Shown piece after piece: positions 32,621 through 41,939 of a stretch of DNA of 64,000 bases. The notes below the pieces were generated by a model. It worked only from the letters and a program-made list of their open reading frames with translations, searched no databases and was not told the origin of the DNA. The DNA is taken from the NCBI RefSeq assembly GCF_014489615.1, contig NZ_CP060825.1:4288501-4352500 (forward strand), in the 5' to 3' direction. Numbering within the stretch: the stretch's first letter is position 1; each line of letters starts with the position of its first letter. Source of the DNA: Streptomyces genisteinicus (lineage in GTDB: Bacteria > Actinomycetota > Actinomycetes > Streptomycetales > Streptomycetaceae). Both the position numbers and the translations under genes were made by a program.

Positions 32621-34126
32621 ATGGCGGGGACTGCGGGACGGCTTCTGCGCGGCGCGGCGGCCCTCGGGGCGTCCCTGGCCCTCCTGGGCGGCTCGGCCGG
32701 GGTCGTGCGGGCCGAGGAGCCCGCGTACGCCATGGAGGTCGAGTCCGCTCTGCGGCTGCCGCCGGCGGGGTCACGGGACCAGCAGCCCTCCTACCACGCG
32801 CATCTCGACCGGCCGAAGGGTGATGTGCCCCGGGACTACGTGTTCACCTGGGACTTCTCCGAGCTGGCCGGCTTCGTCGACGTCGGGGTCGAGCCCCACT
32901 CCGGGGACAGGTGCACCGTCGGCGGCACCCGCATGTCGTGCCGTCACCGGGTCGTGGACGGCAACCCGCTCGTGCCGACTCCCCGGCTCCGGGCGGTCCG
33001 GGGCGCGAGGGACGGGCGCAGCGGCCATCTGCGGGTGACCGCCGAGTCCGAGGGCGTCACCGTGCGGGGTGCCTCGACCCTGGTGCGCGTGGGCGGAGCG
33101 GAACTCCTCGCCCTCCAGGTGCCCCTGGACCGCCGGCCGTTCGTGGGCGAGGTCCAGCGCCCTCGGTACTCGTTCGTCAACAACGGCACGCTGCCGGCCG
33201 GGCGGGTGCTGCTGGCCCTGACGGTCACGCGGGGCATGGACCTCCCCCGTACCGCCGGCAACTGCGAGTACGCCGACCTGCCGGGGCCGGTGGAGACCGG
33301 CTTCGCGCTCTGCTCGTTCGACGGCCCCTTCCGGCCGGGCGCCGTCTACCGCGCCGACCGCGGCATCGAGGTGCGGACGGGGGAGCGGGCGCTGGTCGAC
33401 ACGCTGAAGTACGAGTTCCTGGCCGACGCCCCGGCCGTGCGCGAGCGGCTGCGCGCCGGCCTGGTCCTCACGAGGGGCACCGGGCCGTCCGCGGTGATGC
33501 GGGAGGAGGGCTCGGACCCTCCTCCCGCCGACCGGCTCCGGGACGCAGCGGGGTTCTACGAGCCCCGGGCCCGGAACACCACGGATCTCCAGGTGCTCGG
33601 CGACACGGCCTTCGCCGCCCCGGGGGAGCGGTTCTCGGTCGACCTGGGCGTCCGCAACAACGGCCCGGCGTGGATCACCTGGCGCGGCGCCGGCGACCCC
33701 GGCAGCCTGGCCACCGTCTGGTTCACCCCGCCGCCGGGCACGAAGGTGGTCTCCAAGCCCGACCGGTGCCAGGCCGCGTCCGCGGAGGGGAAGGTGTACC
33801 GCGACGGGCTGGGTGCGCCGGTGTACACCTGCGCGTTGGTCGGCCACGTCCTGGAGGACCAGCGGCACGTCCTGCGCTTCGGCCTGCTGGCCGAGGAGGA
33901 GGTCGAGAACGCCCGGGGCCGGATCGAGCTCCTCGGCGGCACGCACCAGTTCCGGCCCGACGACGACGCCGAGCCGGACAACAACACGGCATCCGTGGTG
34001 GTCAACCCGGCCGAGGCGGCCGAGGGCACCCAGGGCGTCCTGGCGTTCGCCCTGGGTGCGGCGGCGGTCGCCCTGGCCGGCGGAGCGCTGGCCGCCGTGG
34101 TGCGCAGGCGACGGCGGGCCGCCTGA
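32621..34126 (+). CDS. Secreted, membrane-anchored protein of unknown function
   Basis: The 501-residue protein has a signal peptide (residues 1-30, LLRGAAALGASLALLGGSAG) and ends in a transmembrane helix followed by RRRRRAA, so it is displayed outside and held in the membrane. The middle is beta-rich and contains a DUF11/CARDB-like NNGP segment (SVDLGVRNNGPAWITW) and paired cysteines. I chose ATG 32621, which follows GAGGGGC and starts the signal peptide; an in-frame ATG at 32543 would add 26 residues. No enzymatic motif is visible. Confidence 0.6.
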   Translation: MAGTAGRLLRGAAALGASLALLGGSAGVVRAEEPAYAMEVESALRLPPAGSRDQQPSYHAHLDRPKGDVPRDYVFTWDFSELAGFVDVGVEPHSGDRCTVGGTRMSCRHRVVDGNPLVPTPRLRAVRGARDGRSGHLRVTAESEGVTVRGASTLVRVGGAELLALQVPLDRRPFVGEVQRPRYSFVNNGTLPAGRVLLALTVTRGMDLPRTAGNCEYADLPGPVETGFALCSFDGPFRPGAVYRADRGIEVRTGERALVDTLKYEFLADAPAVRERLRAGLVLTRGTGPSAVMREEGSDPPPADRLRDAAGFYEPRARNTTDLQVLGDTAFAAPGERFSVDLGVRNNGPAWITWRGAGDPGSLATVWFTPPPGTKVVSKPDRCQAASAEGKVYRDGLGAPVYTCALVGHVLEDQRHVLRFGLLAEEEVENARGRIELLGGTHQFRPDDDAEPDNNTASVVVNPAEAAEGTQGVLAFALGAAAVALAGGALAAVVRRRRRAA

Positions 34127-34223
34127 CCGTCCCGCGTCCGGGCGGCGGGAGCGGCGCGTGGTCGCGTACCGGAGGAGGCCTCGGGACCCGTGCCCTGTCA
34201 CCGCCCGCGGGCGGCGCCGCGCG

Positions 34224-35177
34224 TCACTGTGCGGGCCGGGTGGCCGCCGCCTTCGCCTGGTCCGTGCCGCGGCGCACGATCTGGCGGAAGGCGAACTCCC
34301 CGATGTCGTCGCCGCTCTGGTAGGCCTTGGTGTCCTTCGTGGTCACCGACTTGGCCGTGGTGTACCCGGTGATCGTGAAGTAGGCGTAGCGGCCGTAGGA
34401 GTTGTAGGTGTTGCGGCAGACGGGCCCGCCCTTGCAGAAGGTGGGGACCCCGGCGCCCGGCAGCGGGGCCACGCCGCCCTTCGCCTCCCGGACGGCCTTC
34501 TTGGCGGTGGCCTCGTTCTCGAAGGTCGCGACGCCGACGGTGACCGCGATGCCGTCCTTGACGTAGGTGGCGCGGAAGACCTGCTCGCAGGCGTTGCGCT
34601 CCAGCACCCCGCCGAGCGTCGGCGTGGTGGCCGCGGCGCAGTTGCCGGTCCGCGCGGTGAGGCCCTTGGTGTAGACACGGGCCCCGTTGCCCATCGTGAG
34701 CTTCGTGCCCGGGAAGAGGGTGTCGGCACTGAGCGGTGCCGTGTCCTTCTTGCGGTCGGAGATGAAGTCCTTGGGGTTCGGCGGGGGCAGCGGCGCGACC
34801 GAGGAGAACGACGGCTGCGGCTGCGCGGTGTCCTCCTGCGGCAGCGTGGGCGCGGTGGGCAGGGTGCCGTTGCCGTCGGAGGCGGTCCGCCCGCCGTCCT
34901 TGCCGGAGGTGACGATCGCCGTCGCCACGGCGCCCGCGATCAGCGCGGTCGCGAGGGCGCCGCCGCCGATCATCAGCCAGCGCCTGCGCCGGGTGCGGGC
35001 GGCCGACGCGTCCGCGAGCGCCGCCCAGTCCGGGGTGCCCGGGTCCGAGCCGTACCGGTCACCGCCGTAGGAGCCCTGGCCGAACCCCCCCTGCCCGCCC
35101 CCGTACTGGCCCTGGTGGTACGGGTCCTGGTCCTGTCCGCCGGACCCCCACTGAGGTCCCCCCTGCCCAAAGCTCAT
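34224..35177 (-). CDS. Single-pass membrane protein with a Gly/Gln-rich cytoplasmic N-terminus
   Basis: The 317-residue protein has a disordered N-terminus rich in Gly, Gln and Tyr (1-60), then RTRRRRW and one transmembrane helix (about 67-90). The rest is extracellular, with several Cys and a conserved-looking globular part of unknown function (NACEQVFRATYVKDG). TAGGAT ends 7 nt before the ATG at 35177, suggesting a leaderless mRNA; an ATG three codons upstream is possible. It is divergent from the ABC-F gene. The family is widespread in Streptomyces by my recollection but uncharacterised. Confidence 0.6.
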   Translation of the reverse strand: MSFGQGGPQWGSGGQDQDPYHQGQYGGGQGGFGQGSYGGDRYGSDPGTPDWAALADASAARTRRRRWLMIGGGALATALIAGAVATAIVTSGKDGGRTASDGNGTLPTAPTLPQEDTAQPQPSFSSVAPLPPPNPKDFISDRKKDTAPLSADTLFPGTKLTMGNGARVYTKGLTARTGNCAAATTPTLGGVLERNACEQVFRATYVKDGIAVTVGVATFENEATAKKAVREAKGGVAPLPGAGVPTFCKGGPVCRNTYNSYGRYAYFTITGYTTAKSVTTKDTKAYQSGDDIGEFAFRQIVRRGTDQAKAAATRPAQ

Positions 35178-35232
35178 GCCGCGCATCCTAAACCGGTTGG
35201 GTGAGGGCGGTCCCTGCGGTGACAATCGCCCC

Positions 35233-36852
35233 ATGGGACATGTGGAAGCGGCACACCTGGAGTACTACCTGCCGGACGGGAGGGTGCTCCTCGGTGACGC
35301 GTCGTTCCGCGTGGGCGAGGGCGCGGTCGCCGCGCTGGTGGGCGCGAACGGCGCGGGCAAGACGACGCTGCTGCGGATCGTCGCCGGCGAGATCCAGCCG
35401 CACGGCGGCTCGGTCACGGTCAGCGGCGGCCTCGGGGTGATGCCCCAGTTCGTCGGCTCGGTGCGCGACGAGCGCACGGTGCGGGACCTGCTGGTGTCGG
35501 TCTCCCAGCCGCGTATCCGGGAGGCCGCCGCCGCGGTGGACAAGGCCGAGCACGCGATCATGACCGTGGACGACGAGGCCGCGCAGATGCGGTACGCCCA
35601 GGCGCTGAGCGACTGGGCGGAGGCGCGCGGCTACGAGGCGGAGACCGTCTGGGACATGTGCACCACGGCCGCGCTGGGCGTCCCGTACGAGAAGGCGCAG
35701 TGGCGTCAGGTCCGCACGCTCTCCGGCGGCGAGCAGAAGCGCCTGGTGCTGGAGGCGCTGCTGCGCGGCCCCGACGAGGTGCTGCTGCTGGACGAACCGG
35801 ACAACTATCTGGACGTGCCGGGCAAGCGGTGGCTGGAGGAGCGCCTCGCGGAGACCCGCAAGACGGTCCTGTTCGTCTCCCACGACCGGGAGCTGCTCTC
35901 GCGGGCCGCCGAGCGGATCGTGGCGGTGGAGCCGGGGCCCGCCGGGTCCGACGTCTGGATCCACGGCGGCGGCTTCGCCACCTTCCCCGCGGCGCGCAAG
36001 GAGCGCTTCGCCCGCTTCGAGGAGCTGAAGCGGCGCTGGGACGAGGAGCACGCCCGGCTGAAGGCGCTGGTGCACCGGCTGCGGCAGCAGGCGGCCATCA
36101 GCCCGGACATGGCGTCCCGCTACCGGGCGATGCAGACCCGCTTCCGGAAGTTCGAGGAGGCCGGACCGCCGCCGGAGCCGCCGCGCGAGCAGGAGATCCG
36201 GATGCGGCTGCGCGGCGGACGGACCGGGGTGCGGGCGCTGACCTGCACGGACCTGGAGCTCACCGGCCTGATGAAGCCGTTCTCGCTGGAGGTCTTCTAC
36301 GGCGAGCGGGTGGCCGTCCTCGGGTCCAACGGCTCGGGCAAGTCCCACTTCCTGCGGCTGCTGGCGGGGGACGCGGTGGCGCACACCGGGGCGTGGAAGC
36401 TGGGCGCCCGGGTGGTGCCGGGCCACTTCGCGCAGACCCACGCCCATCCCGAGCTGATGGGCCGCACCCTCGTCGACATCCTGTGGACGGAGCACGCCAA
36501 GGACCGGGGCGGGGCGATGTCGGTGCTGCGCCGGTACGAGCTGGAGCGCCAGGGCGACCAGGCCTTCGAGAAGCTCTCCGGCGGGCAGCAGGCGCGGTTC
36601 CAGATCCTGCTGCTGGAGCTCGCGGGCACGACGGCGCTGCTGCTCGACGAGCCGACGGACAACCTGGACCTGGAGTCGGCCGAGGCGCTCCAGGCGGGCC
36701 TGGAGGCGTACGAGGGCACGGTGCTCGCGGTCACCCACGACCGGTGGTTCGCCAAGTCCTTCGACCGGTTCCTGGTCTTCGGCTCGGACGGGAAGGTGCG
36801 CGAGACCCCGGAGCCCGTCTGGGACGAGCGCCGCGTCGAGCGGGCGCGCTGA
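35233..36852 (+). CDS. ABC-F family ATP-binding protein
   Basis: The protein is 539 residues with two ABC cassettes and no membrane domain. Cassette 1 has GANGAGKTT, LSGGEQKRL and LLLDEPDNYLD; cassette 2 has GSNGSGKSH, LSGGQQARF and LLLDEPTDNLD. A charged helical linker (about residues 255-315) joins them. ABC-F proteins act on the ribosome in translation control or antibiotic resistance; which applies here cannot be told. GACAAT ends 6 nt before the ATG, suggesting a leaderless mRNA. Confidence 0.88.
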   Translation: MGHVEAAHLEYYLPDGRVLLGDASFRVGEGAVAALVGANGAGKTTLLRIVAGEIQPHGGSVTVSGGLGVMPQFVGSVRDERTVRDLLVSVSQPRIREAAAAVDKAEHAIMTVDDEAAQMRYAQALSDWAEARGYEAETVWDMCTTAALGVPYEKAQWRQVRTLSGGEQKRLVLEALLRGPDEVLLLDEPDNYLDVPGKRWLEERLAETRKTVLFVSHDRELLSRAAERIVAVEPGPAGSDVWIHGGGFATFPAARKERFARFEELKRRWDEEHARLKALVHRLRQQAAISPDMASRYRAMQTRFRKFEEAGPPPEPPREQEIRMRLRGGRTGVRALTCTDLELTGLMKPFSLEVFYGERVAVLGSNGSGKSHFLRLLAGDAVAHTGAWKLGARVVPGHFAQTHAHPELMGRTLVDILWTEHAKDRGGAMSVLRRYELERQGDQAFEKLSGGQQARFQILLLELAGTTALLLDEPTDNLDLESAEALQAGLEAYEGTVLAVTHDRWFAKSFDRFLVFGSDGKVRETPEPVWDERRVERAR

Positions 36853-36943
36853 GGGGCCCGGGGCCGGGCGGTCCGCGGGTCCGGGGCGGCCCGCCGGGGG
36901 AGGTCGCGGCACGGGCCGGAGAGCGCCGGCCCGGCACGGGATT

Positions 36944-36972
36944 TTGACCCGTACGGGGGGCGACGGTATTCT
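36944..36972 (+). promoter_or_regulatory. Promoter of rplM-rpsI
   Basis: TTGACC (36944-36949) and TATTCT (36967-36972) have 17-nt spacing, giving a 5' leader of about 210 nt before rplM. The 36853-37187 gap otherwise shows only GC-rich sequence past the ABC-F stop and this leader. Confidence 0.7.
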
Positions 36973-37187
36973 TCTGGTTCGTTATGCGTATTGGCTTGCT
37001 CTATCTCACGTGAGGGGCCCTTACGCCGGTCCACCGGGCCGATGACCAGCGGCTGGCACTCGGGTTGCGTCCCCGTAGCGCCGCCAAGGCTGTCGTGATC
37101 GTCCGGGTGGCCTTGTCAGGACCCCGTCCTCCGTGCCTTCACCGGCCGCGGGGGATCCCCATCACTGAAGAAGCGAAGGCTACGACC

Positions 37188-37631
37188 GTGCGTACGTACA
37201 GCCCCAAGCCCGGCGATGTGACGCGCCAGTGGCACATCATCGACGCGCAGGACATCGTCCTGGGCCGTCTGGCGACCACCGCCGCTACCCTTCTCCGGGG
37301 CAAGCACAAGCCGATCTACGCGCCGCACGTCGACGCTGGTGACTTCGTCATCATCGTCAACGCGGACAAGGTGCACCTGTCCGGCAACAAGCGGACCCAG
37401 AAGATGGCGTACCGCCACTCCGGCTACCCGGGTGGTCTGCGCTCCGTCCGCTACGACGAGCTGCTGGAGAAGAGCCCCGAGAAGGCCGTCGAGAAGGCCG
37501 TCAAGGGCATGCTCCCGAAGAACACCCTGGGCCGTCAGATGCTCTCGAAGCTGAAGGTCTACGCGGGCGAGAACCACCCGCACGCTGCGCAGCAGCCTGT
37601 TCCGTTCGAGATCACCCAGGTCGCGCAGTAA
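37188..37631 (+). CDS. rplM: 50S ribosomal protein L13
   Basis: L13 is an early-assembly protein. The GTG at 37188 gives 147 residues (MRTYSPKPGDVTRQWHIIDA) with KTQKMAYRHSGYPG-type sequence (RTQKMAYRHSGYPGG) and GMLPKNTLGRQM. It pairs with rpsI in one operon, 41 bases apart, behind the promoter at 36944. Confidence 0.97.
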   Translation: MRTYSPKPGDVTRQWHIIDAQDIVLGRLATTAATLLRGKHKPIYAPHVDAGDFVIIVNADKVHLSGNKRTQKMAYRHSGYPGGLRSVRYDELLEKSPEKAVEKAVKGMLPKNTLGRQMLSKLKVYAGENHPHAAQQPVPFEITQVAQ

Positions 37632-37672
37632 GTCCGGCCACCCCCTAAGACGAAAAGAATCTGAGGAGAATC

Positions 37673-38185
37673 GTGGCTGAGACCACCGCCGAGACCCCGC
37701 TCGAAGAGGTTGACGTCGAGCAGTACACCACCGAGACCGAGGTTCCGGTCGAGGGCGAGTACACCTCCGAGTCCATGGCTTCCCGCTTCGGCGACCCGCA
37801 GCCGGCCGCCGGCCTGGGCCGTCGCAAGAACGCCATCGCCCGTGTCCGGATCGTTCCGGGCTCCGGCAAGTGGAAGATCAACGGCCGCACCCTTGAGGAC
37901 TACTTCCCCAACAAGGTGCACCAGCAGGAAGTCAACGAGCCCTTCAAGGTGCTCGAGCTCGACGACCGCTACGACGTTGTCGCCCGTATCTCGGGTGGCG
38001 GCGTCTCCGGCCAGGCCGGCGCCCTGCGCCTCGGTGTGGCCCGCGCCCTGAACGAGGCGGACGTGGACAACAACCGCGGCCCGCTGAAGAAGGCCGGCTT
38101 CCTCTCCCGCGACGACCGTGCGGTCGAGCGCAAGAAGGCCGGTCTCAAGAAGGCCCGTAAGGCCCCGCAGTACAGCAAGCGCTAA
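37673..38185 (+). CDS. rpsI: 30S ribosomal protein S9
   Basis: The C-terminal tail of S9 touches P-site tRNA. It is 170 residues: an acidic N-terminal extension of about 45 residues (ETTAETPLEEVDVEQY), then the core LGRRKNAIARVRI and the end KARKAPQYSKR. GTG start behind GGAG. A terminator follows at 38234. Confidence 0.97.
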   Translation: MAETTAETPLEEVDVEQYTTETEVPVEGEYTSESMASRFGDPQPAAGLGRRKNAIARVRIVPGSGKWKINGRTLEDYFPNKVHQQEVNEPFKVLELDDRYDVVARISGGGVSGQAGALRLGVARALNEADVDNNRGPLKKAGFLSRDDRAVERKKAGLKKARKAPQYSKR

Positions 38186-38233
38186 ATCGCGCCGGCTGTA
38201 CGAGCCGACACGGCTTCTGTACGGCTTTCCGTT

Positions 38234-38271
38234 CGCCCCGGCGGCACTCGTTGCTGCCGGGGCGTTCGTTT
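38234..38271 (+). terminator. rpsI terminator
   Basis: CGCCCCGGCGGCA pairs with 38252-38264 (one G-U pair) around CTCGT, followed by a T-rich tail TTCGTTTA. This is the most U-rich terminator in the window. Confidence 0.85.
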
Positions 38272-38334
38272 ATCGACTCCCGACGATCTCGGGCGTGCAA
38301 GAGTTCGAGCAATCAGCTTCTCGGAGGAACACCA

Positions 38335-39693
38335 GTGGGACGACTCTTCGGAACGGACGGCGTACGCGGAGTGGCGAACGCCGACCTCACGGCCGAGCTC
38401 GCGCTCGGGCTGTCGGTCGCCGCGGCGCACGTGCTGGCCGAGGCGGGCACCTTCGCCGGCCATCGCCCGACCGCTGTGGTGGGCCGTGACCCCCGTGCGT
38501 CCGGAGAGTTCCTGGAAGCGGCCGTGGTGGCCGGCCTGGCGAGCGCCGGAGTCGACGTGCTGCGCGTCGGTGTGCTGCCCACCCCCGCGGTGGCGTATCT
38601 CACCGGTGCCCTCGGCGCCGACCTCGGCGTGATGCTCTCCGCCAGCCACAACGCCATGCCGGACAACGGCATCAAGTTCTTCGCCCGCGGCGGTCACAAG
38701 CTCGCCGACGAGCTGGAGGACCGCATCGAGCAGGTCTACGAGCAGCACCGCACCGGTGAGCCGTGGGACCGTCCGACCGGCGCCGGCGTCGGCCGGGTCA
38801 AGGAGTACGACGAGGGCTTCGACAAGTACGTCGCCCACCTCGTCGCCGTCCTCCCGAACCGTCTCGACGGGCTGCGGATCGTGCTGGACGAGGCGCACGG
38901 CGCCGCGTCCCGGGTGTCGCCCGAGGCGTTCGCCCGCGCCGGTGCCGAGGTCGTGACGATCGGCGCCGAGCCGGACGGCCTCAACATCAACGACGGCTGC
39001 GGATCGACCCACCTCGACCTGCTGAAGGCCGCCGTCGTCGAGCACGGGGCCGACCTCGGCATCGCGCACGACGGCGACGCGGACCGCTGCCTCGCCGTGG
39101 ACGCGGCGGGCCGTGAGGTCGACGGCGACCAGATCCTCGCCGTGCTCGCGCTCGCGATGCGCGAGGCGGGCACCCTGCGCGGCAACACCGTGGTGGCCAC
39201 GGTCATGTCGAACCTCGGCTTCAAGCTGGCGATGGAGCGCGAGGGCGTCGACCTGGTGCGGACCGCGGTCGGCGACCGCTATGTGCTGGAGGCGATGAAG
39301 GAGCAGGGCTACGCGCTCGGCGGCGAGCAGTCCGGCCACGTCATCGTCCTCGACCACGCCACCACCGGGGACGGCACGCTGACCGGTCTGATGCTCGCCG
39401 CGCGGATCGCCGCGACCGGCCGCTCCCTCGCGGACCTCGCCGGTGTGATGGAGCGGCTGCCGCAGGTGCTCGTCAACGTGCGCGACGTCGACAAGTCCCG
39501 GGTGACGACCTCCGCCGAGCTCTCCCAGGCGGTGGCCGAGGCCGAGCGCGAGCTCGGCGCCACCGGCCGGGTGCTGCTGCGCTCCTCCGGCACCGAGCCC
39601 CTGGTGCGGGTGATGGTGGAGGCGCCCGACCTGGAGCAGGCGAAGAGCGTCGCGAGCCGGCTGGCCGACGTCGTGAAGTCGGCGCTCGGCTGA
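38335..39693 (+). CDS. glmM: Phosphoglucosamine mutase
   Basis: GlmM converts glucosamine-6-phosphate to glucosamine-1-phosphate for peptidoglycan precursors. It is 452 residues from GTG 38335 behind GGAGGA. The phosphoserine loop is SASHNAMPDNGIK (Ser104), and the metal loop is DGDADR. The C-terminal RSSGTEPLVRVMVE is the phosphate-binding loop. It functions upstream of GlmU and downstream of GlmS, which is encoded 5.5 kb away at 43848. Confidence 0.97.
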   Translation: MGRLFGTDGVRGVANADLTAELALGLSVAAAHVLAEAGTFAGHRPTAVVGRDPRASGEFLEAAVVAGLASAGVDVLRVGVLPTPAVAYLTGALGADLGVMLSASHNAMPDNGIKFFARGGHKLADELEDRIEQVYEQHRTGEPWDRPTGAGVGRVKEYDEGFDKYVAHLVAVLPNRLDGLRIVLDEAHGAASRVSPEAFARAGAEVVTIGAEPDGLNINDGCGSTHLDLLKAAVVEHGADLGIAHDGDADRCLAVDAAGREVDGDQILAVLALAMREAGTLRGNTVVATVMSNLGFKLAMEREGVDLVRTAVGDRYVLEAMKEQGYALGGEQSGHVIVLDHATTGDGTLTGLMLAARIAATGRSLADLAGVMERLPQVLVNVRDVDKSRVTTSAELSQAVAEAERELGATGRVLLRSSGTEPLVRVMVEAPDLEQAKSVASRLADVVKSALG

Positions 39694-39705
39694 TCCTCCC
39701 GTATC

Positions 39706-39747
39706 CGCGACGGCGCCCCCGGACCACGGTCCGGGGGCGCCGTCGCG
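39706..39747. terminator. Bidirectional terminator between glmM and the DUF389 gene
   Basis: Twenty-base perfect arms (39706-39725 and 39728-39747) separated by only AC. It lies between convergent genes, 13 nt from each stop, and can serve both. Confidence 0.9.
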
Positions 39748-39760
39748 TGAGGGAGGCGGT

Positions 39761-40720
39761 TCAGCCGGTGCGCTCCGCCCGCTCCGTCCGCTCGGCCCGG
39801 CGCCTGCCCCACCGCCAGAGCACCTTCTGCACCAGCAGGGTCGCGGTGCCGGCGAGCACGATGCCCGCGAGGTTCAGCAGCAGCTGCTCCGTCGAGCCCC
39901 ACGCCTGGGCGTACTCGCGGTAGCTGAAGGCGACGGCGGCGTTGGCCGCCGCGGGGACGGTCGTCACCGAGATGGCGACACCGACCAGGGCGCCCGACTT
40001 GGCGGATGTCAGCGAGAGCATGCCCGCGGCGCCCGCCAGCACGGAGACGATGAGCGAGAAGGCGTCGGGGTCGTAGATGAAGCGGGTGTTGGGCCGCTCG
40101 CCCCGCAGCTGCTCGTCGCTGAACAGGTCCATCGCGTCCATCAGGATGCTGAAGCCCACGGTCGCGAGCATCGCCGCTGCGAAGCCGGTGATCAGCGCGA
40201 TCACCGACCGCCAGGCGAGCCGCGGTGTGCGCCGCACCAGCGCCGTGCAGATGCCCGCCAGCGGGCCGAACTCCGGACCGACCGCCATCGCGCCGACGAT
40301 CAGGACGGCGTTGTCCAGGACGACACCGCAGGCCGCGAGCATCGTGGCGATCGTCAGGAACGCCACGTAGGTGACGCTGAGCGTCGACTCCTCGTGGGTG
40401 GCGTCCGAGAGCTGCTCCCAGAGCACCGCGTCCGCGGCCTCGCCCGGCGCGTCCTTCTCCGCGCGGTCGGCGCGTGCGGACAGCGACAGGCCGATCTCGT
40501 CGGCGGCCACCGAACCGTCGCGGTCGATGCCGAGGCCCCGCAGTTCCTCCAGGACCTCGTCGGCCGCCTCCCGAGCCACGTCGCACAGCACCACGTCGCC
40601 GTGCGGATCGCGGGCCGCCCCTTCCAGCACCACCAGGTGGGCGGTGCCGACCGTCCGCTCCAGCAGGCCCGTCACCTCCGCCGTCCGGTCGGCCGGGACG
40701 ATCAGGCGCAGGTGCAGCAC
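39761..40720 (-). CDS. DUF389 family membrane protein
   Basis: The 319-residue protein has an N-terminal soluble domain of about 110 residues and then about six membrane helices. The segment VGAMAVGPEFGPLAGIC is typical of DUF389 (PF04087), whose function is unknown. GTG start at 40720 with GAGGAG upstream overlapping the end of coaA. It is likely co-transcribed with coaA, ten bases apart. Confidence 0.8.
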   Translation of the reverse strand: MLHLRLIVPADRTAEVTGLLERTVGTAHLVVLEGAARDPHGDVVLCDVAREAADEVLEELRGLGIDRDGSVAADEIGLSLSARADRAEKDAPGEAADAVLWEQLSDATHEESTLSVTYVAFLTIATMLAACGVVLDNAVLIVGAMAVGPEFGPLAGICTALVRRTPRLAWRSVIALITGFAAAMLATVGFSILMDAMDLFSDEQLRGERPNTRFIYDPDAFSLIVSVLAGAAGMLSLTSAKSGALVGVAISVTTVPAAANAAVAFSYREYAQAWGSTEQLLLNLAGIVLAGTATLLVQKVLWRWGRRRAERTERAERTG

Positions 40721-40730
40721 ACGAGGCTCC

Positions 40731-41726
40731 TCAGAGTTTCCGCAGGGACAGCCGCTGGACCTTGTGGTCCGGCCCTTTGCGCAGCACCAGTGTGGCGCGT
40801 CCCCGGGTCGGGGCCACGTTCTCCAGCAGATTGGGCTTGTTGATGGTGCGCCACATCGTCCGCGCGTAGTCCAGTGCCTCCTCCTCGGAGACCTGGGTGT
40901 ACTTGCGGAAGTAGGAGAACGGGTTCTGGAACGCGGTCTCGCGCAGCTTGCGGAAACGGTTCAGGTACCAGGTCTCGATGTCCTCGGGCCGCGCGTCGAC
41001 GTACACGCTGAAGTCGAAGTAGTCGGCGAGTCCCACCCGGGTGCGGCCGTCCTTGCCGGGCAGCGCGGGCTGCAGGACGTTGAGCCCCTCGACGATCAGG
41101 ATGTCCGGCCGGCGCACGGTCAGCCGCTCGTCGGGGACGATGTCGTAGATCAGGTGGGAGTAGACGGGGGCGGTGACCTCGTCCTTCCCCGCCTTGATGT
41201 CCGCGACGAAACGGGTGAGCGCCCGGCGGTCGTACGACTCCGGGAACCCCTTGCGCGACATGAGGCCGCGTTCCCGGAGCTCCTTCATCGGCAGCAGGAA
41301 CCCGTCGGTGGTGACCAGCTCGACGCGGGGGTGCTCCGGCCAGCGGGCGAGCAGCGCCTGGAGCAGCCGGGCGACGGTGGACTTGCCGACGGCCACCGAG
41401 CCCGCGACCCCTATGACGAAGGGTGTCCCCCGCTGGGCGCCGTGGCCGTTGCCCGCGTCGCCGAGGAAGGTGTTCAGCGCGCCCCGCAGCTCGGCGGTGG
41501 CCTGCACGTACAGGTTCAGCAGCCGTGAGAGCGGCAGGTAGACGTCGCGCACCTCGTCGAGGTCGATGACGTCGCCCAGACCCCGCAGGCGCTCGACCTC
41601 CTCGGCGGTCAGCGGCAGCGGTGTCTTCTCGCGCAGTGCGCTCCACTCGGCGCGGGTGAGGTCGACGTACGGCGTCGACGGCGGCTCTGCCCGGCGGTGG
41701 GTGCTTCGTGGCGGCGAAGAGATCAC
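40731..41726 (-). CDS. coaA: Pantothenate kinase, type I
   Basis: CoaA phosphorylates pantothenate, the first step of coenzyme A synthesis. The P-loop is GVAGSVAVGKST, followed by LVTTDGFLLP and YYDF-like YFDFSVYVDA; the C-terminus is RKGPDHKVQRL. I chose GTG 41726 (MISSPPRSTHRR, 331 residues) because GACAAT ends 7 nt upstream, a leaderless arrangement; an ATG at 41735 lies inside that hexamer. It is divergent from the ABC genes. Confidence 0.93.
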   Translation of the reverse strand: MISSPPRSTHRRAEPPSTPYVDLTRAEWSALREKTPLPLTAEEVERLRGLGDVIDLDEVRDVYLPLSRLLNLYVQATAELRGALNTFLGDAGNGHGAQRGTPFVIGVAGSVAVGKSTVARLLQALLARWPEHPRVELVTTDGFLLPMKELRERGLMSRKGFPESYDRRALTRFVADIKAGKDEVTAPVYSHLIYDIVPDERLTVRRPDILIVEGLNVLQPALPGKDGRTRVGLADYFDFSVYVDARPEDIETWYLNRFRKLRETAFQNPFSYFRKYTQVSEEEALDYARTMWRTINKPNLLENVAPTRGRATLVLRKGPDHKVQRLSLRKL

Positions 41727-41939
41727 ACGGCCCATTGTCGGGGCTGGGCCCCGGATGTGGGGGGTGGGCTGGATCACGCCTGGAGGCGCCCTCCGGGGTC
41801 CCTGGCCCGGACCGGGAGGCGCCCTCGGGGGGTTACCGGCCCCATTCGGCGGAATGTCAGTGGTGTGCGTCACAGTTGTGGGAGAGGTGGGCGCCGACCC
41901 GCGACGTCCGCGACAGCGCGAGGTCACGAGGGGAATCCC

